Assembly (NCBI GenBank): GCA_002685655.1
Contig: NYXM01000006.1
Coordinates: forward strand, 1 to 40,984
Length of the DNA: 40,984 nt
Source of the DNA: Planctomycetaceae bacterium
GTDB taxonomy: Bacteria; Planctomycetota; Planctomycetia; Pirellulales; Pirellulaceae
Reading direction: 5' to 3'
Below are positions 7,294 through 18,199 of the stretch, piece after piece. Under the pieces are notes generated by a model. The model saw nothing but the letters and a program-made list of their open reading frames with translations, had not been told where the DNA came from and ran no database searches. Position 1 is the first letter of the stretch; each line of letters opens with the position of its first letter. The translations under genes and the position numbers were made by a program.

Positions 7294-8478
7294 CTACTTT
7301 GCGGTTTCCCCCGCTCGGATTCTCAGCAACACCTCTTCCGCGTTGATGCGAATGCCTCGTCGAACGCGAGTATGCAACAACGGCAATTCCGAATTTACGA
7401 CGGCCTCCAACGCGGAGATCAGCTCCTCCAATTCCAAATCTGGGTTCTTCGCTGCCAATTGCCCGACACCTTCAATGCCGTTCTTGATCACCGACATGCG
7501 CTTTGAAGCTTTGGCGGACTCGGTCGGTTCGGTTTCCGCAGACTCTTCGTTGGCAGGATCCAGCATTTCCAACAGAACTGGGATCGATCCGCCATCCCCA
7601 TGGCGAGCTAATCCCAGCGCCGCGTTGTAGCGCGCGTTGGTATGTGCGTCGTTCAACATCAGCGCGAGGCGATCAAGGGCTCTTGGGTCGCCCATCACGC
7701 CCAACACAAACGCAGCGGTCGAACGCAATTCATCGCGTGCCGGTTTGTCAGTCCCGCCATCAGAACGCTCGCGAGATACCTCCAGCACCGTTTCTAACAC
7801 TTCGTCGCGATTCTGGAATTGGCCGTCTTGGGAATTGGTGTAGACCGCCAACGCCTGTAAGGCCGCTCGACGAACGTCAATGTCAGCCAGTTCGTGTTCT
7901 GTCTTGGCCGCGGTCAACAAGACCGGAATGACTTCGGCGGCGCGAAATTCACCCAGAGCCCGGCACAGAAACATGCGCAATTTGACGGCCGGCTCATCTG
8001 TGCTGCCGCCGTCTATCTGCGCCTGGAGTATGGCAGCCAGATCGGCCGACAGTTCGGCGTCATCCTTCAGCTCGTCGTACGCAGGATTTCGCAACACGTC
8101 GGCCAGCGTGAGGGCCCGCTGCCAGCTGACATCGTTCAGCTTCTTCAAATCCCGCACCATATCCTTTGGATCGCTGCCCATGTGTGCCAGCCAACTGAAC
8201 ATCAGCCATACCATCACGATGATGCTGACGATCACCAGCGGAATCACGAACAGCTGCAAGATGAAAGTCACCGACGGCGGTTGCACAGGCGGCAAGGTGA
8301 CGGGAACATCGGCGGTGGGTTTCAGCGGCAGTTGGCTACGCTGGGCCCCGAGATGCTGGGCCCCGAGATGCTGGGCTCCGAGATGCTGGGCTCCGAGATG
8401 CTGGGCTCCGAGACTTTCCTGGGTACCAGAAGTTTCAGGCGATTCTGGAGAGTCTTGGGTTTCGGGAGACTCGCTCAT
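7294..8478 (-). CDS. Membrane-anchored HEAT-repeat protein with LGAQH repeats
   Basis: A 394-residue protein. A Ser/Pro/Glu-rich N-terminus is followed by four exact LGAQH pentapeptides and one LGAQR (about residues 23-47). A Pro-rich stretch and one hydrophobic helix come next (about 70-95, FVIPLVIVSIIVMVWLMF). The rest is alpha-helical HEAT/armadillo-like repeats (STAAFVLGVMGDPRALDRLA, YNAALGLARHGDGGSIPVLL). No signal peptide is evident, so the short N-terminus is probably cytoplasmic and the HEAT solenoid lies across the membrane, although topology is inferred. HEAT arrays usually bind other proteins. ATG at 8478 is preferred over TTG at 8484. It is divergent from the thiamine-diphosphate enzyme pair, with 247 bases between the start codons. 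The partner is unknown. Confidence 0.8.
   Translation of the reverse strand: MSESPETQDSPESPETSGTQESLGAQHLGAQHLGAQHLGAQHLGAQRSQLPLKPTADVPVTLPPVQPPSVTFILQLFVIPLVIVSIIVMVWLMFSWLAHMGSDPKDMVRDLKKLNDVSWQRALTLADVLRNPAYDELKDDAELSADLAAILQAQIDGGSTDEPAVKLRMFLCRALGEFRAAEVIPVLLTAAKTEHELADIDVRRAALQALAVYTNSQDGQFQNRDEVLETVLEVSRERSDGGTDKPARDELRSTAAFVLGVMGDPRALDRLALMLNDAHTNARYNAALGLARHGDGGSIPVLLEMLDPANEESAETEPTESAKASKRMSVIKNGIEGVGQLAAKNPDLELEELISALEAVVNSELPLLHTRVRRGIRINAEEVLLRIRAGETAK
8341..8415. repeat. Five-copy 15-bp in-frame tandem repeat
   Basis: CTGGGCCCCGAGATG (8341 and 8356) and its one-base variant CTGGGCTCCGAGATG (8371, 8386) form four 15-bp units, with a fifth degenerate unit at 8401-8415. On the minus strand they encode the LGAQH/LGAQR repeats of the HEAT-repeat protein. 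Being a multiple of three, copy-number change would alter protein length without a frameshift. Confidence 0.9.
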
Positions 8479-8725
8479 AGACAATGTGGCGATCTGGATT
8501 CAGCAATCTGGCGGATCGAGCCCGTCGTCATTGCCGAGCGGGCACCAGATGAGACCGCCTCGGCCAGGGGAACACGGGCAGGGTAAGATGAGACTACAGT
8601 GTAGATTCGCTGGATTGGGCGTCAACCGGCGATTGTCTGCCGTACCAGGACGGGTTGCCGGATCTTCCACCGGATCGCTACCATCGTGGGGACGCCGCGC
8701 CAATTTCCATTGCCATGTGAATGCC

Positions 8726-9265
8726 ATGCCTTCCCTTTTCTCAGGCGAAGAATTCGTGACTACCCTGTTGGACCTGGGCACCACCCATGTCGTCTGGGTG
8801 CCCGATTCGGACTTCGGCCCCTGGGAATTCACGCTGGACGCTTCTAGATTGCAACTCGTACGGGTCTGCCGCGAAGGTGAAGCATGGCCGCTGGCTGCTG
8901 GCCTTTACCTGGGTAGGGCCAGCCCTGTCATCCTGATGCAAACGACGGGCCTGTTTGAATCTGGCGACGCCTTGCGAAATGTGTTGTTTGATCTGGGGCT
9001 GCCCCTATTGGCCGTCGTTGGTGCGCGAAATTGGCTCGTCGCGGACTGGCGCGCCCCCGTCTCCGAAGACGCCCCTTTGTCCAAAAACGCCCCTTTGTCC
9101 AAAGACACAGCCAGGAGGTTCACCCAGCCGATCTTGCAGGCCTGGGGTGTCAACTGCACTATCGTCGAAAGCCTCGAGCACAAGTCACGCTTGGCGGATC
9201 ATTTTCGCGCCTGTCAATCCACAGGGCAGGCAGGCATTGTCGTACTCGCGGAAGGACCCGGTTAG
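8726..9265 (+). CDS. Thiamine-diphosphate enzyme, N-terminal (PYR) subunit
   Basis: A 179-residue protein matching the N-terminal thiamine-diphosphate-binding half of decarboxylases such as sulfopyruvate decarboxylase ComD or phosphonopyruvate decarboxylase. E50 in CREGEAWPLAAGLYLG sits where the family's catalytic Glu activates the cofactor aminopyrimidine; QTTGLFESGDALRNVL and LPLLAVVGARN are also family-like. The pyrophosphate-binding half is in the next gene, which begins on the base after this stop codon (TAG then ATG), so both should form one heteromeric enzyme. An 18-bp duplication (9068-9085, 9086-9103) adds residues NAPLSK. ATG at 8726 is chosen; GTG at 8717 is possible. The substrate, probably a 2-oxo acid with a charged tail, is not determined. 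Confidence 0.75.
   Translation: MPSLFSGEEFVTTLLDLGTTHVVWVPDSDFGPWEFTLDASRLQLVRVCREGEAWPLAAGLYLGRASPVILMQTTGLFESGDALRNVLFDLGLPLLAVVGARNWLVADWRAPVSEDAPLSKNAPLSKDTARRFTQPILQAWGVNCTIVESLEHKSRLADHFRACQSTGQAGIVVLAEGPG
9068..9103 (+). repeat. 18-bp in-frame tandem duplication
   Basis: Two 18-bp units at 9068-9085 and 9086-9103 share CGCCCCTTTGTCCAAA and differ in only one base. They encode DAPLSK then NAPLSK in a loop of the PYR-subunit gene. A recent slippage-type duplication is the simplest reading. Confidence 0.8.
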
Positions 9266-9874
9266 ATGACACAAACCACTGGCGATCAGGCAGCCCAGCA
9301 GCGCATGCCCGTCGCGGAGACGCTTCAAGTTCTCGCCGACCTGCGGCGCGATTCGGATGTGTTGGTCACCAACCAGGCGTCAGCGCGCTTGTGGCCGACC
9401 TTGAGCGATCACCCGCTGGACTTGAACTACAACCCGTCAACGATGGGCGGTGCGATTCCGTTGGCCCTGGGCTTGGCGCTGGCGAAACCGCAACGCGAAA
9501 TCATTGTTGTCTCCGGTGAAGGGTCGCTGCTGATGAGCTTGGGAAGTCTTGTCACGGTGGTCGGCAGCGGCGCGACCAACATTACGATTGTCGTGCTGGA
9601 CAACGGGATGTACGAAGTGACGGGCGGACAGGCGACACCGGCCACGAACATCCCCGTCGATTTCGCGGGCCTCGCCCGCGCTGCCGGATTTCCAACGGCA
9701 GTTCATTATTCGAACCTGAACCGATGGCGCGACCAGGCCCCCGCCGGATTCTCAAGTTCGGGGCCGCGACTGATGTGGCTACAAGTCGGTCCAACGGACT
9801 CGCGGATTCTGAAAGAACCGTCTGGCGACATCAAGCCTCGGATCGAGCGATTACGCGACGCGTTGACGGATTAG
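9266..9874 (+). CDS. Thiamine-diphosphate enzyme, C-terminal (PP) subunit
   Basis: A 202-residue protein matching the pyrophosphate-binding domain of thiamine-diphosphate decarboxylases, such as the ComE-type sulfopyruvate decarboxylase beta subunit. The cofactor motif is present as GEGSLLMSLGSL from residue 84 and closes with LDN at 111-113, the usual spacing for GDG-X(24-27)-N. The canonical Asp is Glu here (E85). YNPSTMGGAIPLALGLALAK is the typical strand-helix before it. It pairs with the upstream gene, whose stop codon touches this ATG, which suggests translational coupling and a 1:1 complex. The coenzyme M pathway is not expected in this lineage, so a related 2-oxo acid decarboxylase is more likely than true ComE. 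Confidence 0.75.
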   Translation: MTQTTGDQAAQQRMPVAETLQVLADLRRDSDVLVTNQASARLWPTLSDHPLDLNYNPSTMGGAIPLALGLALAKPQREIIVVSGEGSLLMSLGSLVTVVGSGATNITIVVLDNGMYEVTGGQATPATNIPVDFAGLARAAGFPTAVHYSNLNRWRDQAPAGFSSSGPRLMWLQVGPTDSRILKEPSGDIKPRIERLRDALTD

Positions 9875-9886
9875 CTCGAGTGGCTT

Positions 9887-9915
9887 TCCGCCATATTGGC
9901 GGAGTAGGCAGTGGG
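9887..9915. terminator. Hairpin between convergent genes
   Basis: TCCGCC (9887-9892), loop ATATT, GGCGGA (9898-9903) lies in the 43-base gap between the convergent decarboxylase pair and ugd. A modest T-rich stretch (CTTTATTTCTC) follows on the plus strand, mostly inside the end of ugd. It could act as a weak bidirectional terminator. Confidence 0.35.
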
Positions 9916-9917
9916 CT

Positions 9918-11236
9918 TTATTTCTCGTCGGCAAAGACTGGCAGGCGTCCGATCGAATAGTAGGTGAATCCTTCTTCGCGCATCTGCTGAGGGTCATACA
10001 GATTCCGACCGTCAAACACATTGGGTGTGGTCATTCGCCGCCTGATCTCCGGAAACTCGGGATGTCGAAATTCACTCCATTCGGTGTTGATCGACAAGGC
10101 ATCCGCCCCCTCCAATGCGTCCATGGGTTGCGATGCATATTTGATCTTGTCGCCATAGATCGCGCGAACATTGTCGATGGCTTCAGGGTCATGCACTTGG
10201 ACTTTGGCGCCCAATTCCAGCATCCGATCAATCAACACCAGCGCGGGTGCTTCGCGAATATCATCCGTTCGCGGTTTAAAGGCCAATCCCCACACGGCGA
10301 TCGTCTTTCCCGTCAGATCACCGCCAAAGTACTCTTCGATCTTGTGGATCATGACCTGCTTTTGATGATTATTGACTTCGTCGACGGAATCCATGATCCG
10401 CGGTTTGACACCAACGCTACGTGCGATACTGGCCAGCGCCCGAACATCTTTTGGAAAACAGCTTCCACCGTATCCGCAGCCCGGGAAGAGGAACGCAAAG
10501 CCAATGCGTTGATCGTGACCAATTCCTCGCCGCACGTCGTTGATGTCGCCCTTCATTCGTTCGCAGATGTTGGCCATCTCGTTGATAAAACTGATCTTGG
10601 TTGAAAGCAACGCGTTGGCAACGTACTTGGTCAATTCTGCGCTTGCGGGCGACATCACCAGAAAGGGACGTTCGGTGCGGAGAAACGGCGCATACAACTC
10701 GCGCAGGACTTCTGCGTCGGCTGGATCCCGAACACCCACGACAACTCGATCGGGATACATGAAGTCGTTGATCGCCGCGCCTTCTTTGAGGAATTCCGGG
10801 TTGCTGGCGACATGGCATTCGCGCCCCGTCAATTCCTTGAGCCGTTCGAACGCCATTTCATTTGTACCAACAGGTACGGTACTCTTGATGACGACAATCG
10901 CGGGCTCGGCCAAATGGGGCGCAATGTTGTCGACGACGGTCTTGAGCGCCGTCAGATCTGCCGACCCATCCTCTGATTGTGGCGTGCCGACTGCCAGATA
11001 GATCAAGTTGGCCTGCTTGACCGTCTTGGGCAACTCGGTGGTAAAGTGCAGCCGCCCCTGTGCGACGCCGCGTAGCACCAATTCGCTCAAGCCCGGTTCA
11101 TAGATCGGGATATTGCCTTGGTTTAGTTGTTCGATCTTTTGTTCGTCGATATCAACGCAGGTCACCAGGTTTCCGCTGTCGGCAAAACATGTTCCCGAGA
11201 CCAAACCTACATAACCCGTTCCAATGACCGCGATCT

Positions 11237-11240
<4 letters not shown>
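9918..11240 (-). CDS. ugd: UDP-glucose 6-dehydrogenase
   Basis: A 440-residue nucleotide-sugar dehydrogenase that oxidises UDP-glucose to UDP-glucuronate in two NAD-dependent steps in the cytoplasm. The N-terminal Rossmann motif GTGYVG is at residues 7-12, the catalytic Cys is C261 in GGSCFPKD, and the substrate-binding [11 protein letters not shown] precedes it. The C-terminal domain has the expected [15 protein letters not shown]. Length is typical. GDP-mannose dehydrogenases share these motifs, and the GDP-sugar neighbours leave that as an alternative, but the overall pattern fits the UDP-glucose enzyme better. ATG at 11240 overlaps the stop of the upstream reductase gene (ATGA), so it is translated as part of the gmd operon. 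Confidence 0.88.
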
Positions 11241-13188
<1,948 letters not shown>

Positions 13189-15948
13189 CTAATCGTCTGT
13201 GGCGTCATCGGACAAGTCGATTTCGCTGTCGTGAGGAGTCTCCGTTGGCGGTGACGTGTCAACCGGCGTGTTTGGTTCGGTGGTGGGTGTCTCCACCCCA
13301 ACTGCATCAGTGGAAGAATCATCATCCCCCTCTTCCAGGGGCACTCGCACCACGGCAGCTAGTTTGTCCCCCCCGTCTAAGCTCATGATGCGTACGCCTT
13401 GCGTATTCCGTCCGATGATGCCGATCTCTTTCACGGCGATTCGCTGAATCTTGCCACGTGCTGTCATCATCATCACTTCGTTATCGTCCTCGACTCGCGT
13501 AATTCCAATCACTTTGCCGTTGCGGGCAGTCGTCTTGATGTCACGGAGACCCTTGCCCCCGCGCCGCTGAGTTCGATAACGGGCGCTCGAAGAAACATCC
13601 TCGGCGGATTCTTCGCGCGGATCATCCTCACCATTGGTCGGGGTGTCGGTGTAGCCGAATTGAGTCCGCTTGCCGTAACCATTTTCGCAAACCGTCAACA
13701 AGCAAGCGTTGGGGGCAGCGACGACCATCCCCACCAACTCATCGTTGACGGACAACTGAATGCCTTTGACACCGGACGTATTGCGCCCCATGGAACGACA
13801 ATCAGATTCACTGAACCGAATTGCCATGCCCTTGGCCGTGGCGAGCACGATGTCGTCACCCGGCTTGGTCACGACAACGTCGACCAATTCGTCGTCACTG
13901 CGCAGTTTGATGGCGATAATCCCACCTTGTCGCGGACGTCCGTATTGGGCCAATAACGTCTTTTTAACGAGCCCCTTGCGAGTCGCCATCGTTAGGCAGT
14001 GGTCGGGCAGGCCGAAGTCTCGCACGGCGCGACAATCGGCGATCTTCTCACCCTCGTCTAGATTCAAAAGATTGACGATCGCTCGACCACGACTCTCGCG
14101 GCTCAACTGCGGCAGTCCATACACCTTTTGCCAGTAGACCTTTCCTTTGTTCGTAAAGAACAACAGATAGTCGTGCGTGCTGGCGATGAATAGATGTTCA
14201 ATGGGATCCTCGTCTTCGGTCTTGGCGCCCTTAAGGCCCTTACCGCCGCGCCGCTGCGCTCGATAGACACTGGCCGGTGTTCGCTTGATGTAGCCGTCGT
14301 GGCTGATCGAAACGACCATCGTCTCTTCGGTAATCAAGTCCTCCATATCGACATTACCAAGCTCTTCACCTGAGATCTCGGTTCGCCGGGCTTCACCAAA
14401 TTTCTTGTCGATCAGTTCCAAATCCTCACGGATGATTGCCAAGATGTTGGCTTCGTCGGAGAGGATGCGCAAGTATTCTCTGATCTCTTCCAGCAATTTC
14501 CCATGTTCGCCAGCCAACCGTTCTTGTTCCAGGTTAACTAACTGTCCGAGCGTCATCCGCAGGATCGCATCGGCCTGAACTGCGGTCAGGTTGTAAGTAT
14601 CCGAAACACCGCGTTCTTCCTGAAACTGCTGAAAGCCGCCATCCCCCAAGGCACGTTGCATCATGGCCGCCGGACACTCGACGCCCATCAGACCGGTCTT
14701 TGCCTCTGCCTGCGTGCGCGACGCACGGATGATGCGGATAATCTCTTCGATGTTCGCCAGAGCCAGCAGCAACCCTTCAATGGTGTGCTTGCGCTGTCGG
14801 GCTTTTGCTAAGAGGAATTGCGAACGGCGGCGAATCACCATCACGCGGTGCCGAATGAACTCTTGCAGAATCTCTTTGAGTGTCAGGGTGCGAGGTTTGC
14901 CATCAACCAGGGCTAAGAGGTTGATCGAAAAGGAATCCTGCAAGGGAGAGAACTGATACAGCTGATTCAGCACGACGTCGGCGTCGTGGCCACGTTTGAT
15001 CTCAATCTCCAGCCGGACAGGCTCTTTCAGATCACTGACGTCGGTGATGCCCGAGATGCCTTCGATCTTGCCACTGTTGACCAAAGCGGCAATTCGTTCA
15101 ACGACTCGGTCCCGGAAAGTCTGGTAGGGAATCTCGGTGACGATAATACGGAATCTGCCTTTGGCTTTCTCGACGATCTCCGTGCGGGCTCGCACCACAA
15201 CTGTGCTGCGGCCTGTCATGTAACCACGGCGAATCGCACTGCGACCGCAGATCACACCACCCGTTGGAAAATCAGGCCCCTGAACCACCTCCATCAACTC
15301 TTCGATTGGGACTTCCGGGTCGTCAATCACTTTGAAGAGCGCAAGACAGATTTCGTGCAGGTTGTGCGGCGGAATCGACGTGGCCATCCCCACGGCAATC
15401 CCCGACCCGCCATTGACGATCAGGTTCGGAAACTTCGACGGCAATACGGACGGCTCCAAATTTCGCTCGTCGTACGTCGGAACAAAGTCAACCGTATCCA
15501 GCTTTAGATCGTCCAGCAGCATAGCGGCGACAGACGACAGCCGTGCCTCGGTATATCGCATGGCGGCTGGGGGCAGACCGGCGATCGAACCGAAGTTGCC
15601 TTGCTTGTCGACCAGCACATGCCGCATGTTCCATTCTTGAGCCATCCGCACCAATGTCGGATAGATCACACTTTCGCCATGCGGATGGTAGTTGCCGCTG
15701 GTATCACCCGAAATCTTGGCGCATTTGACGCGGCTGCTGTTGGGACCCAAGTTGAGGTCGTTCATGGCGACCAGAATCCGTCGCTGCGAGGGTTTGAGCC
15801 CATCGCGCACATCGGGGAGTGCTCGGCTGACAATGACGCTCATGGCGTACGTCAGGTAGCTCTCCTTGAGCTCGTTTTCAATGGACAGGTCGATCACGTG
15901 GCCGCTGTTTTGAGGCGGCACTGGCGGGTCGGTCGAATCAGTGGACAA
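13189..15948 (-). CDS. gyrA: DNA gyrase subunit A
   Basis: A 919-residue type IIA topoisomerase subunit that breaks and rejoins DNA. The catalytic Tyr is Y132 ([10 protein letters not shown]), and the quinolone-determining region is [20 protein letters not shown] (86-104 approx.), with Ser at the E. coli S83 position but Pro at D87. The DNA-wrapping C-terminal domain has a GyrA box QRRGGKG at 565-571 and a second perfect QRRGGKG at 794-800. The presence of the first box favours gyrase over topoisomerase IV. The C-terminus is acidic (about 50 residues), as in many gyrases. TTG at 15948 is chosen because AAAGGA lies seven to eight bases upstream and the next Met is inside the conserved region. 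GyrB is not in the window. Confidence 0.95.
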   Translation of the reverse strand: MSTDSTDPPVPPQNSGHVIDLSIENELKESYLTYAMSVIVSRALPDVRDGLKPSQRRILVAMNDLNLGPNSSRVKCAKISGDTSGNYHPHGESVIYPTLVRMAQEWNMRHVLVDKQGNFGSIAGLPPAAMRYTEARLSSVAAMLLDDLKLDTVDFVPTYDERNLEPSVLPSKFPNLIVNGGSGIAVGMATSIPPHNLHEICLALFKVIDDPEVPIEELMEVVQGPDFPTGGVICGRSAIRRGYMTGRSTVVVRARTEIVEKAKGRFRIIVTEIPYQTFRDRVVERIAALVNSGKIEGISGITDVSDLKEPVRLEIEIKRGHDADVVLNQLYQFSPLQDSFSINLLALVDGKPRTLTLKEILQEFIRHRVMVIRRRSQFLLAKARQRKHTIEGLLLALANIEEIIRIIRASRTQAEAKTGLMGVECPAAMMQRALGDGGFQQFQEERGVSDTYNLTAVQADAILRMTLGQLVNLEQERLAGEHGKLLEEIREYLRILSDEANILAIIREDLELIDKKFGEARRTEISGEELGNVDMEDLITEETMVVSISHDGYIKRTPASVYRAQRRGGKGLKGAKTEDEDPIEHLFIASTHDYLLFFTNKGKVYWQKVYGLPQLSRESRGRAIVNLLNLDEGEKIADCRAVRDFGLPDHCLTMATRKGLVKKTLLAQYGRPRQGGIIAIKLRSDDELVDVVVTKPGDDIVLATAKGMAIRFSESDCRSMGRNTSGVKGIQLSVNDELVGMVVAAPNACLLTVCENGYGKRTQFGYTDTPTNGEDDPREESAEDVSSSARYRTQRRGGKGLRDIKTTARNGKVIGITRVEDDNEVMMMTARGKIQRIAVKEIGIIGRNTQGVRIMSLDGGDKLAAVVRVPLEEGDDDSSTDAVGVETPTTEPNTPVDTSPPTETPHDSEIDLSDDATDD

Positions 15949-16249
15949 AAACGAATCCTTTCAAACGGCGTAACGTCTTACTGGAAGGTGACATAGGCAC
16001 AGCCACCCAGGGCGTCTCCCGCCCCAATTTGCAAACCACACATCCTATCATTTCCAGCCTCTGGTCACAACCGGCGTGGCACGTTTCATGACGCCACAAG
16101 TACAGTTCTGGAAAGAAGTTGAGACACGACTCGAGCCGGTCGATTTGACACTTCAAATCGACTGACCCAATCGATGCGTGTGGGAGGCAAAACGGGGATT
16201 TCCGCCGATTTCGCGCCGCTCTGCAACGACCTGCCATGCGATGGCGTTC
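15949..16249. other. Intergenic region upstream of gyrA
   Basis: A 301-base gap between two minus-strand genes that should hold the gyrA promoter. I see no ORF worth calling. A 24-bp dyad at 16139-16162 is its only strong element, about 190 bases upstream of the gyrA start. Confidence 0.5.
16139..16162. promoter_or_regulatory. 24-bp dyad upstream of gyrA
   Basis: GTCGATTTGA (16139-16148), CACT, TCAAATCGAC (16153-16162) is a perfect 10-bp inverted repeat with a 4-base centre. It is 88 bases past the preceding gene and about 190 bases before gyrA. No U-run follows on the minus strand. It may be an operator for gyrA or a 3'-end hairpin of the upstream operon. Confidence 0.5.
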
Positions 16250-17836
16250 CTACGAGGCTGCCTCGCGCAGCCGCTGGTCATCCCCGACCGCCTCTTGGCA
16301 AGTCCATGCCAGTCTGCCAAGCAATCGGAAATAGAGCATCAGGATCCCAAACAGAACCGCTGCCGCCACAAAATTGAGAATGGCCGACTCGGCGTAGCGG
16401 AGCAGACAGCCAAGCACCGCGATGATCGCCAACCCAAGTGACATGAACGCGAACTGGATCCAAGTGCCGCGCGCCACGGACAAGCTGTGCAACACCGGAC
16501 CAGAAGCTGGATTCACGGCCAAACCGGTTTCCAAGGTGGCTAGCAAATAGATCGGAAACACAATCACGCCGGACAGCGAAATGGTAGCAATAAGTCCCCA
16601 AACGTAGACCACCAAGCCGAACGCCAGAAAGACCTGGCCGACCAACCCTCCGACAATCAGACAAGCGAACAAGGCACACACCACGTACAGCGCTTCATAC
16701 GCCCAGTCCATGAAGTCAGCCCCAGGCCAGCTTTCAATTCGGTCTCGCCCGATCGCAGTTTCTTGCGTGATCGTCAGTAGTGTGACGGAACCACAAACGA
16801 ACAACCCAATGCCAAACAAGAAAGCGAAACTGCCCATCATCATGCTCATGATCTGAGCACCTGCATTGTTCATCATGGCACGCTCGATGGCACCCTCGAA
16901 GGCAGACAACTCAATCTGTATTGCGATCGCAAAAACGAGCCATCGGATAAGCAGCGATGGATCCAAGAAACAGTTGAGGACGCCGTTTGTAAGGGGGTTG
17001 CCTTGTAGATCCGTTTGTTTGGCCTCCTGCTCCTCAACCTCAGCTTCGGCTTTCCGCAGTACGGCATCGGCAACTGCGGTTTGACCATCCGCTCCCATCT
17101 CGTCGCGCGGCCAACTGGTGGCTGTCGGCATCGGTCGAAATGACTGTCCAGGCGAACCGAGCGGATCATCAGTTGGTGACTCAACGTCGGTCGGAATGTC
17201 CGGCTCGCTTAGCTTGAAGTCGTCGTCATCGTCCCACGAATCGCTGCTTTGGCGGCGAGGCTGCCGCGCCCCGGGAAGAGGTTCGCAGATTTCAAATTCC
17301 GTGTGGCAGTCTGGACACCGAAGCATCGTGCCAATCTGATCGTCCGTCGCTACGAAACGGGTCGCACAAAGCGGACACGGCCCCGAGAATTCGTAGTCCG
17401 AAGTCAGCGCGACTTTCTTGGCGGGATGATCTTCATCAGGTGTCGTCAAATCTTCATCAACTCGCAACCACTGTTCGTCAGACAGTCCCGTCGGATCGCC
17501 GCCGGGCGATGGTCCGTCACGTTCGGGACCCGACTGAGCTGTCGTGCCGGGCAGATCGTCGGCAAGACCGAAATCCGAGTCGGCTACTTCCGAAAGGTCG
17601 AAATCCCTGAGGTCAGCGGAATTGGCACCGGAAGACACAGGATCGTCGAGTTGGTTCGGCAGTTCATCCGCGCCGTCCGAAGGCGCCGTTGGTTTGGTTT
17701 GCGCTGTCGGTGCGGGTGCCGTGAATTCTTCGAGACAGAAATCGCAAGTGATGACCTGGCCGACTTGCCCCTGTTGCGCGACAACTTCGGCGGCGCACAA
17801 CGGGCATTTGAGTCGAATTGACGAACCGTCCGACAT
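16250..17836 (-). CDS. Zinc-ribbon multi-spanning membrane protein
   Basis: A 528-residue protein. The N-terminus carries two zinc-ribbon-like Cys quartets, CPLC/CDFC at C11, C14, C31, C34 and CPLC/CPDC at C154, C157, C174, C177, separated by about 120 acidic, disorder-prone residues. The C-terminal half has about six hydrophobic helices, among them a segment from LIRWLVFAIAIQIELSAF, one around FAFLFGIGLFVCGS, and one around AILNFVAAAVLFGILMLYFR. The cytoplasmic-type CxxC ribbons resemble those common at the start of planctomycetal membrane proteins. No enzyme motif was seen and I do not know the function. ATG at 17836 is used (an in-frame GTG lies two codons upstream). It is last in a group with the small membrane protein and the coiled-coil protein. 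Confidence 0.75.
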   Translation of the reverse strand: MSDGSSIRLKCPLCAAEVVAQQGQVGQVITCDFCLEEFTAPAPTAQTKPTAPSDGADELPNQLDDPVSSGANSADLRDFDLSEVADSDFGLADDLPGTTAQSGPERDGPSPGGDPTGLSDEQWLRVDEDLTTPDEDHPAKKVALTSDYEFSGPCPLCATRFVATDDQIGTMLRCPDCHTEFEICEPLPGARQPRRQSSDSWDDDDDFKLSEPDIPTDVESPTDDPLGSPGQSFRPMPTATSWPRDEMGADGQTAVADAVLRKAEAEVEEQEAKQTDLQGNPLTNGVLNCFLDPSLLIRWLVFAIAIQIELSAFEGAIERAMMNNAGAQIMSMMMGSFAFLFGIGLFVCGSVTLLTITQETAIGRDRIESWPGADFMDWAYEALYVVCALFACLIVGGLVGQVFLAFGLVVYVWGLIATISLSGVIVFPIYLLATLETGLAVNPASGPVLHSLSVARGTWIQFAFMSLGLAIIAVLGCLLRYAESAILNFVAAAVLFGILMLYFRLLGRLAWTCQEAVGDDQRLREAAS

Positions 17837-17920
17837 ATTCACACAAGATCGGTGGTGCGACGGAGAATATCGAAGACGCGCAGGCGTATCAAACAGACAA
17901 TGTAACCGAAACGCTAGCGA

Positions 17921-18199
17921 TCACGCCACTAACCGTTCTACGTGTGAACCAGAGGGTTCGACGTACGATACATTGGGCTTACCTGCATCGGTGTTCCACC
18001 AAGGATAGCTGCCCCACAGGGTCAACTCTTGGTAAAGCAGGATACACGCCGTGACGAGGCAGACGAACGCGATGACCAACATCATGGTATAGACGTTGAT
18101 CCGCTGCTTCTGCGTAGGCGCTTCCACCTGCGGCTGCTCGCCCATCATCGGTTGGTCCGAGATAGTCGGCTGTACGTCAGCTGAGCTTGGCTGCGACAC
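17921..18199 (-). CDS. Small single-helix membrane protein
   Basis: A 92-residue protein with a Gln/Pro-rich N-terminus, one strongly hydrophobic helix (about residues 39-58, MMLVIAFVCLVTACILLYQE) and a short C-terminal tail with WGSYPWW. The GTG start at 18199 lies 23 bases inside the coiled-coil gene but has AGGAAAGG five bases upstream, so translational coupling is likely. No family is recognised. Its position between a coiled-coil anchor protein and a multi-spanning membrane protein suggests a shared membrane complex, an inference from order alone. Confidence 0.75.
   Translation of the reverse strand: MSQPSSADVQPTISDQPMMGEQPQVEAPTQKQRINVYTMMLVIAFVCLVTACILLYQELTLWGSYPWWNTDAGKPNVSYVEPSGSHVERLVA

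Noticed and set aside
8341..8415. Possible CRISPR-like array from the 15-bp repeats
   Set aside because: The units are contiguous without spacers and lie in frame inside a coding sequence, so this is a protein repeat.
7880..9265. Long plus-strand ORF (461 codons) running across the HEAT-repeat gene and into the decarboxylase subunit
   Set aside because: Only the last 179 codons from ATG 8726 match a protein family. The first part is antisense to the HEAT-repeat gene and is an open frame created by codon bias.
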